Assembly (NCBI GenBank): GCA_035079385.1
Contig: JAVHKY010000009.1
Span: 1,178,001 to 1,242,000, forward strand
Reading direction: 5' to 3'
DNA from: Aspidiotus rigidus
Lineage: Eukaryota; Arthropoda; Insecta; Hemiptera; Diaspididae
DNA length: 64,000 nt
The notes beneath the pieces are model-generated. The model saw nothing but the letters and a program-made list of their open reading frames with translations. It was not told where the DNA came from and did not search any database. This document shows positions 47,764 through 59,962 of this stretch, piece after piece. How positions within the stretch are numbered: the stretch's first letter is position 1; each line of letters starts with the position of its first letter. Position numbers and translations under genes: made by a program.

Positions 47764-49421
47764 TTAATAGTAAAAGTCGAACAATTCGAAAAATTGAAAG
47801 GTGGGGCGCTTGCACGAATAATAGAGGGGATTATTCAATGAAGTTGTATGATTGTCTGCGAGCACGTTTTGCAAAAAGGGAGAAGTACTTGGATCGTAGA
47901 TGATCGTTTCTTCAATTTCTGGAAGGGACGGTACGTCATTTCTTGAATGAACAGAAGAGGTGTTATTTACGGAAATTAGATGAGTTGGTAAGGATACAAC
48001 AGAATTCGAGCTGTTACTAGGTGCTTCCTTGGTATTTTCAACAGATAGTGCCACGTATTTTGCAGGAACAAAAGTACTGGTACAACTTGCTGAAGGCACT
48101 GGATCCGACTCATCGATAATAATTCTATCAGCATCTGTATAGCAGATATTGAGAAATAGAATTAATTAGATAAACGAAATTATACGTTAAATAAGCTAAA
48201 TTAGAATGTTATTTCTATACCGTTTGTTGAACGACTGAATGATGAATCGGAGGTTGACGACGACGAAGAAGCAGTATTCATTTGTGCGGTAATCATATTT
48301 GCTGTTCTTCTCTTGTAATTAACTGAGTCTTCGATATAACCATCGACCACAGCAGTACTTTTCTAGCCGCCATGTCGTTTCAACGTTTCAATAGTAGCAC
48401 CTGAGTTTGCTAAAAACGTGGCTGAGGTTCGACGATACGCGTGACCTAATAATCAAATGAAAAAGAACAGTCATTGTACCAATGTTTCGTCAAATAATGA
48501 AATGAAACATATTTCAGAAAACATACCTGTGTACGTTTCCGAATTTTCGAGATTTAGGAAAGTGGCAATATCTTTCGACGGCATCTGGCTAATCTTGTTC
48601 TTCCCGATGGGTTGTACGGTGCATTTATTCTTCGTAAATTCAAAAAAAAACGTTTACTTTCTGCCTGTTGCGGACGGAGTGCACTGTATGCCTTCACGAT
48701 CTTCAAATACTTTTCTCCCTCTATTGTAAAGCTCCTTGGCTTCTGCGTCTTCGTCACGGGTAATCTAATGTATATGAAATTATTATGGTCTTCAACATCG
48801 TCGATAGAAACGTTGACCAGTTCGTCGCATTGGTACGCCCCAAATAGTCCAAAAATAAGAACAGCCTACAATTACGGAAACAAAACGAACAAACATCAAA
48901 TATACCTAACACGTATTTATCGCAACATGAATAATCTTTTGAAATTGTGCTTTGATACTTACTTTCGTCGCTAAATATCTTTCGTTTGGTGCAGCACTCA
49001 GAAATTTTTCAATATCTTCAGGACTGAAAACTTCGGCCTTTTTACTTCTGAAACCTCGGGACTGTTGTTTCATAAACGCGGCCAATGTCGAATACTCTCC
49101 AATCTTGATCTTATGATTAACATTGATCATCGTTTTAAGCATACTGTATCGCGCCCACAAAGTCGATGGTTTGTACCGGCTACTTAAATCGTTGAAATAA
49201 ACTAGTAAAACTTCTTCTCAAAAAGAATCAGTCTTTTTCTTTGCCTTCCAAGACAAGAACAAATTGTACGTCTGTTTATAAACTCCACTGGATTTCGGCG
49301 GTAATAGTAGGGCAGTTGCCAAATTCGCTTCAGCGATGATATCTTTCGTAAGCGTCTGGTTCTCTGGCGACTGGTGCACACCAACATGATCATCATCGAA
49401 CAATTCAACCGAGTCACTCAT
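47764..49421 (-). pseudogene. Crypton-type tyrosine-recombinase pseudogene with introns
   Basis: Four exons read leftward: 49421-48963 (core-binding part, KPSTLWARYSMLKTMI), 48865-48529 (catalytic part, CDELVNVSIDDVE and TKTQKPRSFTI), 48445-48221 (HAYRRTSATFLANSGATIET, then VVDGYIEDSVNYKRR) and 48134-47764 (low-complexity tail). Donors and acceptors are in phase (GTAAGT after 48963, GTATGT after 48529). HxxRR and the catalytic tyrosine of GYIEDS are visible. The first-block arginine is missing (AYQCDEL where RRDEL is usual). A TGA interrupts exon 1 after KKKTDSF, a run of nine T shifts frame in exon 2, and HGG is followed by TAG where tryptophan is expected. It is therefore dead, but recent enough to read throughout. 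Confidence 0.8.
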
Positions 49422-50039
49422 TTCTTTATTTAGATACCACTTACTATTTTACGAAATAACACGAACCGATGAACATATCGCGCACTCATTCAACGTTCAA
49501 CGTATAACAATGTCGTCATTCGAATAGTGGTTTTCAATCTCTCGACATCAATTTTCGCCAAATCAAAATGGCGGATAAAGATAAATAACTGTGAGAGAAT
49601 GAAATGTCGTATACTCCAATCAAATTTCGATAATTTCGAGAGGGTGAAATAATAAGCGATAGTGTGAAATAACTGAGACTCTAGTCAGGTGTGTCCTAAG
49701 AGGCAACTTTCAATCGGCTAAACTACTGTAAAATGACGTGCTTTTAAGGTAGGTGTTGTATGAACAATTTTTTAATATATGTACATGATGGTAAAGTATT
49801 CACTTTGCGTACTCTTTTCAGTTCGCAAAGTACGAAATTTTCGAGTGCAACGCCGCGTACGCTGGAACAGTGCGAAAAAAGAACGAAGCGTGCAAAAAAC
49901 CAAGGAAGAGTGCGGAAGTATACTATTTTGGTCATTCTCTCACTCATCGCACTGATAGTATACATACCGTCGGTGAGCGATTAGTTAGCGGTTGTTTTAA
50001 GAATGCGGGTACCTTCGCGTTGGCCTGGTAACCAATTAG

Positions 50040-50215
50040 TGTATTATGCAACTAGTGCAAAAAAGTGAAAAATAGCACGAGTAGCCATTTTTTACTGTTT
50101 TGTACCAGTTCCATACGATATTTTATTCAAAAAATGCAAATAAAGTAGCGATATTATTGTTCTACTGCAATAATATTGCTACTTTTTTGCACTAGTTGCA
50201 TGAATAAAACTTTTT
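50040..50215 (+). repeat. Dispersed repeat, copy 2 of the 5.2-kb repeat
   Basis: GCAACTAGTGCAAAAAAG, CACGAGTAGCCATTTTT, TTCCATACGATATTTTATTC and AAAAAATGCAAAT match the order at 5225-5440. Its right end repeats TTTTTTGCACTAGTTGCAT inverted, so this copy has inverted termini. Confidence 0.6.
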
Positions 50216-50944
50216 ATTCAAAATGTTATTAGGGTGAAGACTGGGTAGCGGGGACTCTGTACAATGCACGCGTACGAGGAGTAGACTGTGACTGTGGTGT
50301 TCAAATTAAGACTGCAATTGGGGTTTAAAGCTGCACTACATGGCGCTGCAAAATTACCTGCGCGGGTGAAATCGAGTGAGTGATTGTGGATAGTTTCAAA
50401 CAGAAATACTGTCAACTTCAGGAGGGCAAAAATGATGGAAAATGGTTCTGCGTAGTTAAATTGATTATAATTCGATTTTTTAACGACAGTGCAGTAAAAT
50501 GTTGGATAAGTTTTCTTCTAAAATGAAGTTCTCGTTGATTAAAAGAGGTTTAAATTTTGCCGTAGTCAACGGTCGGTGAAATCGTCATGATCACTCACTC
50601 AGTAATTGATAACACGCAGGGTGCCTACCTTTGAAACTCCAAGTTTAAATCTCTATATTATGTTGTTTGATTTCCGCGCGTCACTTTTTACCCTGTTTTC
50701 GGACCGGGGTTGTTCGTGCAGCTTGCATAGGCTCACGCCGTTCGCCAACCGCCAACCGATCGCTCATTCTGTGCATATGAAAAATCTTGAATTTACGGCA
50801 AACTAGTTATACTAAATTAGTTATATTAGTACGTACTTCCGTTCAATAAATTATACGCAGTACAGTGCGGTATTTTCACATATCGCTTTTTTACCGACTT
50901 TTCGAATGAAAAGTCAGGTATTACTCCCGACACAATTGTGACGG

Positions 50945-51262
50945 CGAAGCCCGGGAAAGAATTTTCTCGACGTTTTAGAGGTCCTAAGGAGACTAATAAA
51001 AAAATTTCAGGTATCCTTATATATTTATACATGTATGTATATATTTATAAGATTTTTTTCGTCCACGCAACTCCTCAAAGACTATCGGTTGTATTCTCGT
51101 AAAGTTTGGTCAAGTTGTAGAGGATTATCTGAAGTTGGGCATGTGCATCTTTTTCCGAGATTGGATGAGTAGTTGAGTAATCCTCAATTTTCCTCGAATT
51201 TCTAAGTGTTGTTTCTCAAAGAATATCAATCTTATTATCTTCATATCATTGCATTACGTCAT
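50945..51262 (+). repeat. Dispersed repeat, copy 2 of the 46.3-kb pair
   Basis: Direct copy of 46345-46640, with an extra ATATATTTATA stretch near 51025. The flanking word GGGAAAGAATTTTCTCGACG is shared with 46350. Confidence 0.85.
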
Positions 51263-52264
51263 AGTGGATCCAATCTTATTGCTCTGTAATTTTTGTATCG
51301 ATTGAACAAGTGGTTCGTGAGTAAATTTCAGAATATAAGTAGTTGACCTATAAAGCCCTAAGAGCTGAATTTCGCTTGTTTATTTATTTGAGTCCTTCCG
51401 CCCGATGGTACCTGATGCATCGTACACCTATTGACTGTAAAAACTTCTCATCACTAATCATATATGATTTTTATTGGGTACGTTAAACAAACGTTGCGCG
51501 TAAGCGATGGATTGAATAATTAGCCGTGTATTTTATAATTACTGCGTTATGTATTAGGTATGCGTAGCATTTTTTTTTTTTTTTTTCTACGTTATCGCAA
51601 TAGGCTCGTAGCCTGAACACTGGAGAGTAATGAGATTTAGGTAAAGACAAAGTGGAAGTTTATTGGCCATTTCAATTTTCCTCGTTTTTATTTTCGTCAT
51701 TTTCGACTTCATATATCTCACTGTGTTTTTGGAAATGGACAGTCAGGTTAATACTTTAAGATTCTTTTAAATCACCAAAAGTTGTATATTTTAATTTTAA
51801 TAGAGCCATGTTCCGTTCTTCTATTTAGAGTTTGATCTACGTATAGGGAGAGAAAGCTATCAATTGACTCCTTTCTGAGTTATTTCCTATGAATACCTGT
51901 ATTTGAAAATTATAAAAGTACTTATTAAAAAGATTAGAAATGAATTGAACAATAGAAGAGTAAGTGGAATACCGTACATTATTATCATCCCAATCAGCTT
52001 CTAACTAAGAAACAATGAAGTTTAGATATGGAGGGGGGGGGGGGGGTGGCATGTGTAAATTATTTTATAGCAAATTATTAAAAAGACGGTGATGCTTACG
52101 CTGCTGCGTGAGCTTTTTTTTTTTTTTTTTTCTTTGTGAAAAGTGAAGTATTATATCCAACGCAAGATAAATAAGGAAAGAGGGCGATGAACCTTCTCGA
52201 CTAGGAAAAAAACTTGTCGCGACAGTTCAATGTATACAATGATGAGAATAAAATTTAAGTTTTT

Positions 52265-52350
52265 TCACGGCCCTGCCGTTGTTTATTGAGTAATAAAGAT
52301 GTATGACCGACGTTTCGGTTCAACCTATACCATCTTCGGGGTTTCGGAAC
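52265..52350 (-). mobile_element. Penelope-type terminal scrap
   Basis: CCCTGCCGTTGTTTATTGAG, then (minus strand) CCCGAAGATGGTATAGG and CCGAAACGTCGGTC. This is the same word set as at 4412-4549 and 45730-45885, without the second arm. Confidence 0.5.
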
Positions 52351-54574
52351 GTACTGAAAAAGTACGTGACAAGAACCCAACTAAGTACACTCAGGAGAGC
52401 AAGGATGGACGTGAGTGCGAAGATGACAAGTTCTATCGATGACAGGTAGATATGTGGGACTAATACCATTAACATCGGTTTTAAAATTTACAGTATTTCT
52501 TTTCATGATTTCTATACATTCTCTTATTTTCCTTCTCTTCTCATTAAGCTCGAAACACAATACAGAAGCTTTATTGTAAAAGCCCTACATCTGGGTTCTC
52601 GATTAGTATATTCATGTACTTAGCGCGAGCGTGCGTTGAATAGGAATCAGTGTTGCCAGAACGCGTCCTAGATTGTTTGTACGTATGAACTCGAAGTTGG
52701 TTAAATTGAACAAGTAAGCTTTACAAAAATTGCAACTCATAGAGCTCTTCTCGTACATCATATTGCATAGATACTTGTTTGCCCGATTTTTATCGTAATG
52801 GTACTTGATTTGTTTTGGTATTGGCAGGGAAATAGATACGCTACTATTGTATATTCAATTTTCCGCTCCTGTCATAAGATCAATGTAAAGCAAATACCAT
52901 TACGATAAGAATCGAGCCAACGAGTAAGCAATACGATATAGGGGAAGAGCCCTGTGGAGCAAAGCGTGGAAGAGTGTCGTTAAAATAATAAACAGTGAGT
53001 GCAGCAGACGAAGCGGTTTGTGGGTTTTGTCAAACTGTGATACTGTTTCTATAAGTTACCGTATTACTATCGAATTTTGATTTTTTCATCGTATAATACT
53101 CGCGCTCATTGCTCGTTAAATGGTACCTCCTCCCGCTCCTTCATAGCTTTTAAAGTTATAGCTTTATTAATAATCGTTCACCAACGATATAGATCCTTCA
53201 AACGGTCTGTTTAGTTTTGCGAAAAGATAGAAATAAGGATGCGATAAAACTGGTGTTACTCGGTACAGTAAGCTCAGAACGGAAATTACGCTGGTTGCGT
53301 GACGAAGTAGCAGTACAGCGCTTGACGCGTGTTTTTGCTTACAAGAAAAATAGAAGAAATTTTACGAAAATAGCGTTCTGGCGCAGTTTTCTTTCGACGA
53401 TTTCTCAGCGAAGAAATGGTTTACTCTCGTAAAAATATGTATTTTTGGAATCGTCTTTTTACGTAGATAATTTTGAATGAAAAAAAATGTATGGGACTTG
53501 AACGGAGTCAGATGATCGAGACACGATGACCTATTATCAGATCGATACTTTGATTATTATTCCTGCCTCTCACTTCTAAAAAGGGCTAATACATCATACA
53601 CATATTTCTAAGTAAAATATTCGAATGTACTGGTAGATTTTATCATTCATTCTAGGATTAATTTCAACACAAATTCCCGAACTCAAAACTATTACCGTAG
53701 TCATAAAAATTATGAAGCAAGAGAGAGCGAGGAAAAAAAAAGTAAATACGATGAGGACAACAGTAAAATAAAATGGAAACTGCCTGAAACATCAAGTCGA
53801 TTATTGATAAATTATTCATTTATTTCATCGCTGTTTATTTGAACGAGTACCACAAACAGACTCGTGGTCCTATTTACTTATGGCATTCCTTAGATGCATA
53901 GTTAAGAGAGAAGAGAGAGAGAAAAAAAAAATTGTAGTATGGATTACAACAAGAAATTGCTCGAGTGGTTCGTGTCAATCTATAATTCATAATTATATTT
54001 TAGTTTTTATTTGCGGGCTTACTTATTTCGAAGATAATATGTGGTTGCTCGTTAATGGTTTCTGAACAAAAGGTCCATTTCCATCTTATTTCATTTTTCA
54101 ATAATTTTTACGATACTGGTAATAATTTATGAATCGTTTGTGTCGTAACAGTGGATTCAACGGAAATTTGAAGTTTCTCACAAATATTCCGAATTTTTTC
54201 AATAAGTCTCGTACGATGTTCGAATGTTTTTCAAGTTTTGTAAAAGAGGTCGCGTGTCACTCGACTTTTCTCCACGCGTTGCGTTTCCCATGTCTCCATT
54301 GAGATATCTGCATATCCTACGTTCTTTCAACTTCATACATATGCTCATATTTATTTCAACTCTTTTAGGTTTAGACTATACTTTATTCGCGTTGGTTTTA
54401 TGATAAGTTTTATGCACTTACGTTCTCGCTCCAACATCGGTGGTGATATTATGTATTTATGTGTGCGTGTGTTTTAAAGGAGAAGGAATAGCCAGAAATC
54501 AACGCCGATGTATTCCTTCTGAGAAGAGAAATTTACTTTCCATAGTTAACGCGCATTCCTGCTTTGTTTTCTAG

Positions 54575-54834
54575 GAAGATCTATAAGTTCTACATTGAAT
54601 TTTGTGGACATCGGCGAATTCACATTTACGGATGAGACAGGTTCGATGAAATTCTATTGTCCAAAAGAAAACTGTAAACGAACTTATAAAAACAAACATC
54701 ATCTCATTCGACATCTGCGATTCGAATGTGGAAAAGAACCACAATTTCAGTGTAATGTTTGTTTTAAAAAAATGCGATACAGAACATCTTTGAAAAATCA
54801 CATGATCTTCGTTCACGAGATGAGACTGTTTTGA
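54575..54834 (+). CDS. lola: lola-type alternative terminal exon 7 (variant C2HC + C2H2 fingers)
   Basis: Terminal exon of about 85 residues. The acceptor GCTTTGTTTTCTAG ends at 54574, phase 1 (GA, then AGA TCT ATA). An acidic linker leads to finger one, which has four residues between the cysteines (CPKENC, to HLRFEC) in place of two, the spacing of TFIIIA-like fingers. Finger two is CNVC to HMIFVH, with methionine where a phenylalanine is usual (KKMRYRTS). The linker GKEPQFQC is standard. The tail is four residues. Confidence 0.9.
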
Positions 54835-56073
54835 AAAATTTCTTAGTTCCTAGAATTTTCACCTGTAAACAATTTTAGTTGTAAAGTTTTGCATGTATTT
54901 TTTTTCAATACTCTCGTGATATATTTTGTTTCCACGTATTTGTTTGTTGAATCATATTTGAAAATTAATCTTTATAAATTAAATGATTACACACACCTTT
55001 TCATCGCTCGCTTTTGTGAAACTTATTTTTTCTGTATATTTCCCGATCGATAAACCCGATTACGACGTTATTTTGGTGCTAACAACAATAATTTCCTTGT
55101 CTCAAATGGTAATGCGCTGTGCGCTTCTTCAGATTTTGCCCCAGAAGAAGTACCCCCGTGAAGCAGAAATTAATGACTTCTTCCAGAATTTCTATAGAAG
55201 TCATTTTGAATTTCATATACAAACAAGACTGAGTCGCCATGCGCCTCAGTATCCGGGTCTCTTGTTTTTTTTTTTTTCTAATTGACTGTCACGTGGCGGA
55301 AATTTATTTTCTAATTTTTTTCAAAACATTAGAGCTACTTTTCCTATTAAGATGTAGAGCTCAAGAGATCTCGATTTTTTCTATGTCAAGATCTGGAAAC
55401 CAAGAGATCTGCATCTTTGTTCCACTCAGATCTGGAATCTTAGAGACTTAATATTTGTCCATACGGTAGGTATATTACCATTAAGGAAGTATCGAGAAGA
55501 AGAAACTTTTTTGAAGACTGTACAAAAATTTGAAAAATGCTATGCAAAAATAAAATCATAGGTGACACAGAATAATATGTAATACGTGCAGCATTAATCA
55601 AACAATATACATTATCTTATCATCAATATTGATGTTCGAAGACTATCTCGGTCACTCTTGACGAAGACTGTACAAGAAATAAAATTTGCCTGGAAAATAT
55701 AAAACCTCAATTGACAGAGAATGTATATCTTAATGAAAAACTTCCTGAAATTTGGAAATTACTGTGCAAAAATAAAATCTAGAGTAATAGAGAGTGTATG
55801 TATTACTCGAGTGACGTCACAACACATTTTTCCGGTGAGAACTTTTTTTTTCCCCCCTTTTCTGCAATTGTATAGGGGCTTTTCCCTTGCCAGAGGCAAG
55901 AGCCCCAAAAACAATAATTTGGGTCGTCGTTGAATATTTTTAGTTCGACTTCAGCAGTTCACAATCCATTGGAAATTCTGCACACTACTGCACTGGTGTT
56001 GTGCCGTTTTAATTTGCGTATATGACTTTTCCTTTTAACGTTATACTGCAGAACCTATTTTTCTTTTTTGCAG
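54835..56073. other. Intron/UTR DNA between exon 7 and the finger-less exon
   Basis: Apart from a short direct repeat around 55350-55440 (AGAGATCT, ATCTGGAA, twice) and 55650-55800 (CTGTACAAGAAATAAAAT and ACTGTGCAAAAATAAAAT), I see no structure and no domain-bearing frame. Confidence 0.5.
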
Positions 56074-56222
56074 CTGATTTCATTGAGGTTCATGAACCGG
56101 TTCCTACAACTGCAAGATTAGAAGACTTAGTAGACAGGGTACAAGACGAAGTGCAGTATAATGTAAATGGAAGTGACGAGCAGTGTGACGAAAATAAAGT
56201 AATTGGAGGGAGAAAAGCATAG
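56074..56222 (+). CDS. lola: Finger-less phase-1 terminal exon
   Basis: A strong acceptor (TTTTTCTTTTTTGCAG, ending at 56073) opens an exon in phase 1 (CT, then GAT TTC ATT) that runs 48 codons to TAG. The peptide is acidic (FIEVHEPVPTTARLEDLV, then a Glu/Asp/Gln-rich middle, GRKA end) and has a single cysteine, so it has no zinc finger. Its acceptor, phase and position between finger exons fit an isoform that keeps BTB but lacks DNA binding, as some lola isoforms do. An internal donor (AAA|GTAATT near 56200) could extend it, but in a phase unlike the array's. It could also be chance. Confidence 0.5.
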
Positions 56223-56284
56223 AAGAAAAAAAAAGGAGGTATAGTAAAAAGAAATTGAAGGCTACATGAAATGAAAACGACGGC

Positions 56285-56645
56285 TTCCTTAACGAAGTTA
56301 AACGAGGAACGCAGGGAACCTGTTTTATGAGTCATATGGGATTTGGTATTGAGAATTCAGACAGCCTAGTTCGAGATAAACTTAGTTTAAAGAAGGCCTA
56401 GACCTACTATAAGCCTAGTATAATACAGTTTGAGAGTCTAAATTTTTCTAGAATCTCGAGCTATATATGGTAGGAGGGGAACTTGGAAAAATGTTGACTC
56501 TCGAACTATATATGATAGAAAGGGGACTTAGAAAAAGCCATATCATATATGGCTCGAGAGTCGAAATTTTTATAAGTTTTTTGTTGGACGGCGGACGGCG
56601 GACATATTTCTCAAAAAGCCCCCCATAGAACAACTTCCCTGTTAA
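56285..56645. mobile_element. Foldback-family copy
   Basis: AACGAGGAACGCAGGGAACC, TAAAGAAGGCCTAGACCTAC, ATATATGATAGAAAGGGGAC and CTCAAAAAGCCCCCCATAGA follow the order of 7583-8246. The GC-rich outer ends are absent. It lies just downstream of the finger-less exon and could be in its 3' UTR. Confidence 0.75.
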
Positions 56646-57018
56646 AAGATTGTTTTCGAATACGGCTTCTTATTCTAATTTTGTATTTGTTTCCTAACGT
56701 ACTCCTTCTTTAGTATTCTATGTATCAAGTTTTTTGCATTCGCAGTAGCGTAGCTCAAGTACCCTCGTGCACCACCAGAATTTTTCCTGTATAAAAGAAA
56801 AAATCTAGTTGTTATACTAGTTTTATTCTACGAGATGCGTAAATATGTCCGTAACAGGCAAAATGCTCGAACTAGAGTCCGGAGTTTTGTTTCCCCTTTA
56901 TCCCCGACGTCAGTGATTGTATCTTTGGAATTCACCTTGTTCTGGACGTATGTACCCGTGTGTAACATTTAGCGAGTTATTTAGCCGCCGAGTGCATTTA
57001 CGAAAATACATTTTTCAG

Positions 57019-57230
57019 GATTTCTCAACGGACTCGAATTTGAAAGCACGGAAAGACACATGTGTTTAACTTGCGGTCGAGCTTACAAATACAGATCCGG
57101 CCTTAAGCAACATGAAAAATTTCAGTGCGGCAATAAAAGACAATTTCAGTGTCAGCTTTGTTCGAAAACCTTCAACTTGAAATTTCAACTGAAAAATCAC
57201 GTTGCTATCATCCATAATATCTTATTATAG
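57019..57230 (+). CDS. lola: lola-type alternative terminal exon 8 (shortest; C2HC + C2H2 fingers)
   Basis: Only about 69 residues. The acceptor ATACATTTTTCAG ends at 57018, phase 1 (GA, then TTT CTC AAC). Thirteen residues (GLEFESTERHM at their end) lead to the C2HC finger (CLTC to HEKFQC). The linker is GNKRQFQC and the C2H2 finger CQLC to HVAIIH; the stop TAG follows NILL. Finger one ends in FQC where the others have YEC, FEC or similar. It is easily missed by length-filtered gene finding. Confidence 0.9.
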
Positions 57231-59588
57231 AAATATGTGTCCAACTTCCAATAAATGCTTATTATTATACTTTCTGTATAGTGCGAATGATTCACAGGAA
57301 AAGACGTTGCAACCTGTATTAATATTTTCTTTCTACAGAAAAAATGCCAAAATGTTTGTGTTAAATTGTTTTCCCCCAAAAACGTTGTCCTCGATTGATG
57401 ACCAAGTTGTCTTGAGGACATGGTCCGCCATATTTAATCGTTACGTAATCATTTATCTCCATTGCTCCCCATTCAGATGGGGAATTTGTGTGATTAGTGA
57501 AGTTATTTTGCATTTCTCAATAGTGTTGAGTTTTGCACTTAGTCGAGTATATTCTCTTATTATTTTCAAATCATGATAAACTGTTATCAGTCATTAGAAT
57601 AGGAGACTGTGAAAATAATGATGACGTAACGACTAAATATGGTGGTCCATATCCTCACTCATATTTATAGGGCTCTAGTAAAAGTATATGATAAAATGAT
57701 ATGTAGTCGTCTATTAAAAAACAATTCTTCAAAGCTTGGTCAAAAAGGAAAGAACTAAATCGCAATATTGACGACAGTAACAGATGAAGTGTAAATTACT
57801 GCGTTTCAAGAAGTCGCCTTGCTAACTTTCTACATTTTTCGAAAATTCAATATGGTTAACAATTCTTTATTTTCATCAATAACATTTAGGTTGAAGACGA
57901 AAGAGGCAGTTCCTAAATTTCTTTCTAAAAATCTGAAATTAAACTCATTCGAAAGGAAATTACAGGAGCTATAATTTTTGTTCTCTTCAATTTTCCATAA
58001 GAATGAGTAAAACTCGAGTTAAAACGATAGTTCAGTTTTTACAACTGCGACACTTAGTGCGTTTGAACGTTTGGAACAATGCGTACAGTGAGAAGCAGTT
58101 TTACTACTTCAATAATCCTTGTTTTTTCCCCAATTTTTTCGCCCACTATTCCACCCTGACGGTGCCAGAATGTTTAGATTTGAATTCGGTTGTGGCCTCT
58201 GTCATAATTGTGTGTACGTGATGTTGGATGTACCATTACTGCTTTCTAGGCCGCGCTAGACGATCAAGATTTTCATCAATTTTCCCCGTCTATTTTTTTA
58301 AAAATCGTGTTTATACGATTTCTTGACGTGGAAACTTGAAGGTGCATCGATAAAATTCAATTCTGTTTGAATTTTATTGATGATACCGTCAAGAATTTGG
58401 TTTAAAACTCGATTTTTGAAAAAATTGACGGGGAAAATAGACGAAAATCTTGATCGTCTAGCGCGGCCTTATGACTTCGTGTCACTGAAGGTGCTAAAAG
58501 TTTTTCATTCATTCACTGATTCGAGAAAACTTGAAATCAGTGATTCATGTTGATGAATGATGGCTCAAAGGAAGAGAAAAGCAAGTCGAATCGTAAAAAA
58601 TCGATTCTGAAAAATTTTTCGATCGTATTTTCAACATGTTGCATAGTTATCTTTTTATACTTCTCAACAAATTTTGAATATGAACCCATCGTTATGCAAT
58701 CATGGAAAAACTAATTACATACACAGGTCTACAAAAGTGAACTATTTTCAAATTTAGGTGTTGCCGGACACCCAGTTATACCGCGAGTGGCATGGAATTA
58801 CGCTTCACTTTTTTTTTCCTATTGGGAAGTTTTTTCTATATTTCGAGGAACTTTCAATATCAAATAAATAAATAAAAAAAACCAAAAAAACTCGGTACAG
58901 CGAAACAGTGCAGTGCACAAAATAATTAGTTCTCGAGCTGACCACACGTAATACATAATAATATTACAAAACTTAACAAATCCTTCAACGAGTCGTAATA
59001 TTTTTGTTTTTGGTCTACAGAAAGGCGGACACAAGATTAATTAGTGTACAATACTGCGTCTTATCATTGCGATATTCTAAACGTTTCCTCTGTAGAGTTT
59101 GTAGATTCGTGAAAAATGAACGTTAAAATACCTACAAGTGTACGGGATAGCAAAAGATCGTCATCACCTGTCCCTTTCCTTATACACAGTCTGGCAGCAG
59201 ATCAGGAAACATCCTATGGAGTCTTTGAATTGTTTTCGGAATTGGTTGAAAATTCGAAGTTAAAATGATAGTGTTTCTTGCGTTAGAATTGATAGGTCAG
59301 AGAGTACTACGATTATTTTATAATTTTTCTGTCAAAAATACTTTTTAATATCGAGCAATGGTATATAATATTTTGAAAATCGTACAATTTTATTTAAAAG
59401 CGCGATATTATACGTAAAGAATTATGGTATAAATGAACACAGTTTTTTCAGTTCAATATATCTTAGACGAAAAAATAATTTCGGATAAGTACGACTGCGG
59501 GCAACGTCAATTCGATTCATGAAAGAATGAAAAATGATTTAAAAAAAAAAACTAAATAAATAAATAATTTAAAACTTTTCATTTTCAG
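57231..59588. other. Intron/UTR DNA between exons 8 and 9
   Basis: It holds a 222-base palindrome (58248-58469). Frames at 57202-57576 and 58003-58221 show no domain. The rest is AT-rich and unassigned. Confidence 0.5.
58248..58469. mobile_element. Palindromic MITE
   Basis: AGGCCGCGCTAGACGATCAA with GATTTTC is mirrored at the right end. Inner blocks (TCAATTTTCCCCGTCTATTT against AAATAGACG and CCCCGTCAATT-type text; CTTGACG against CGTCAAG; ATAAAATTCAA against TTGAATTTTAT) are also inverted. There is no coding capacity. Confidence 0.85.
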
Positions 59589-59962
59589 CGTTGGAGTACT
59601 TCTCGAATGGCTTGATGTTCGTATCGCCTGAATTACGTTCAAAACAATCCACATTCATCATCACTGATTCCGGTTACGGATGTCCCCAGTGTGGCAACAT
59701 TTACAAACACAAGACCAGCTTATATAAACATCTTAAGTACGAATGTCAACAAGAAAAACAGTTCGAATGTTGGTTTTGTAAGAAAAGATTTGCTCGGAAA
59801 GGTCATTTGCAGTCTCATTGTAAATATGTACACGATATTAATCCGAGTAGATTAGCGGTCGAAGTTGTCGAGCCGACTATTCCTCAGTTCAATGGTTTCG
59901 ACTTGGTTGGTGAATTAGATCCGTTAGAGTATTTTTCTTCCGTTGAAGAAAGGAGTTCGTAA
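59589..59962 (+). CDS. lola: lola-type alternative terminal exon 9 (C2HC + C2H2 fingers, acidic tail)
   Basis: Terminal exon of about 123 residues. The acceptor TTCATTTTCAG ends at 59588, phase 1 (CG, then TTG GAG TAC). A Ser/Thr-rich linker leads to the C2HC finger (CPQC to HLKYEC), linker QQEKQFEC and the C2H2 finger (CWFC to HCKYVH). Unlike the others it has a 40-residue tail after the fingers, acidic and hydrophobic (LAVEVVEPTIPQFNGF, then DLVGELDPLEYF), which might be an activation or partner-binding segment. That role is inference from composition. Confidence 0.9.

Larger units (their letters stand above)
44107..54574. other. Transposon-bearing intron between exons 6 and 7
   Basis: No DNA-binding exon is visible over 10.5 kb. 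It holds tRNA-like scraps (about 44735-44790 minus, 45155-45215 plus), a palindromic Penelope-type remnant (45730-45885), two copies of one dispersed repeat (46345-46640, 50945-51262), a hAT palindrome (46690-47495), a Crypton-type pseudogene (47764-49421), a repeat shared with 5.2 kb (50040-50215) and a third Penelope-type scrap (52265-52350). The rest (52.4-54.5 kb) shows nothing I can name. Confidence 0.5.

Noticed and set aside
53217..53432. Basic 71-codon frame
   Set aside because: No recognisable motif or splice context; the basic composition alone is not evidence.
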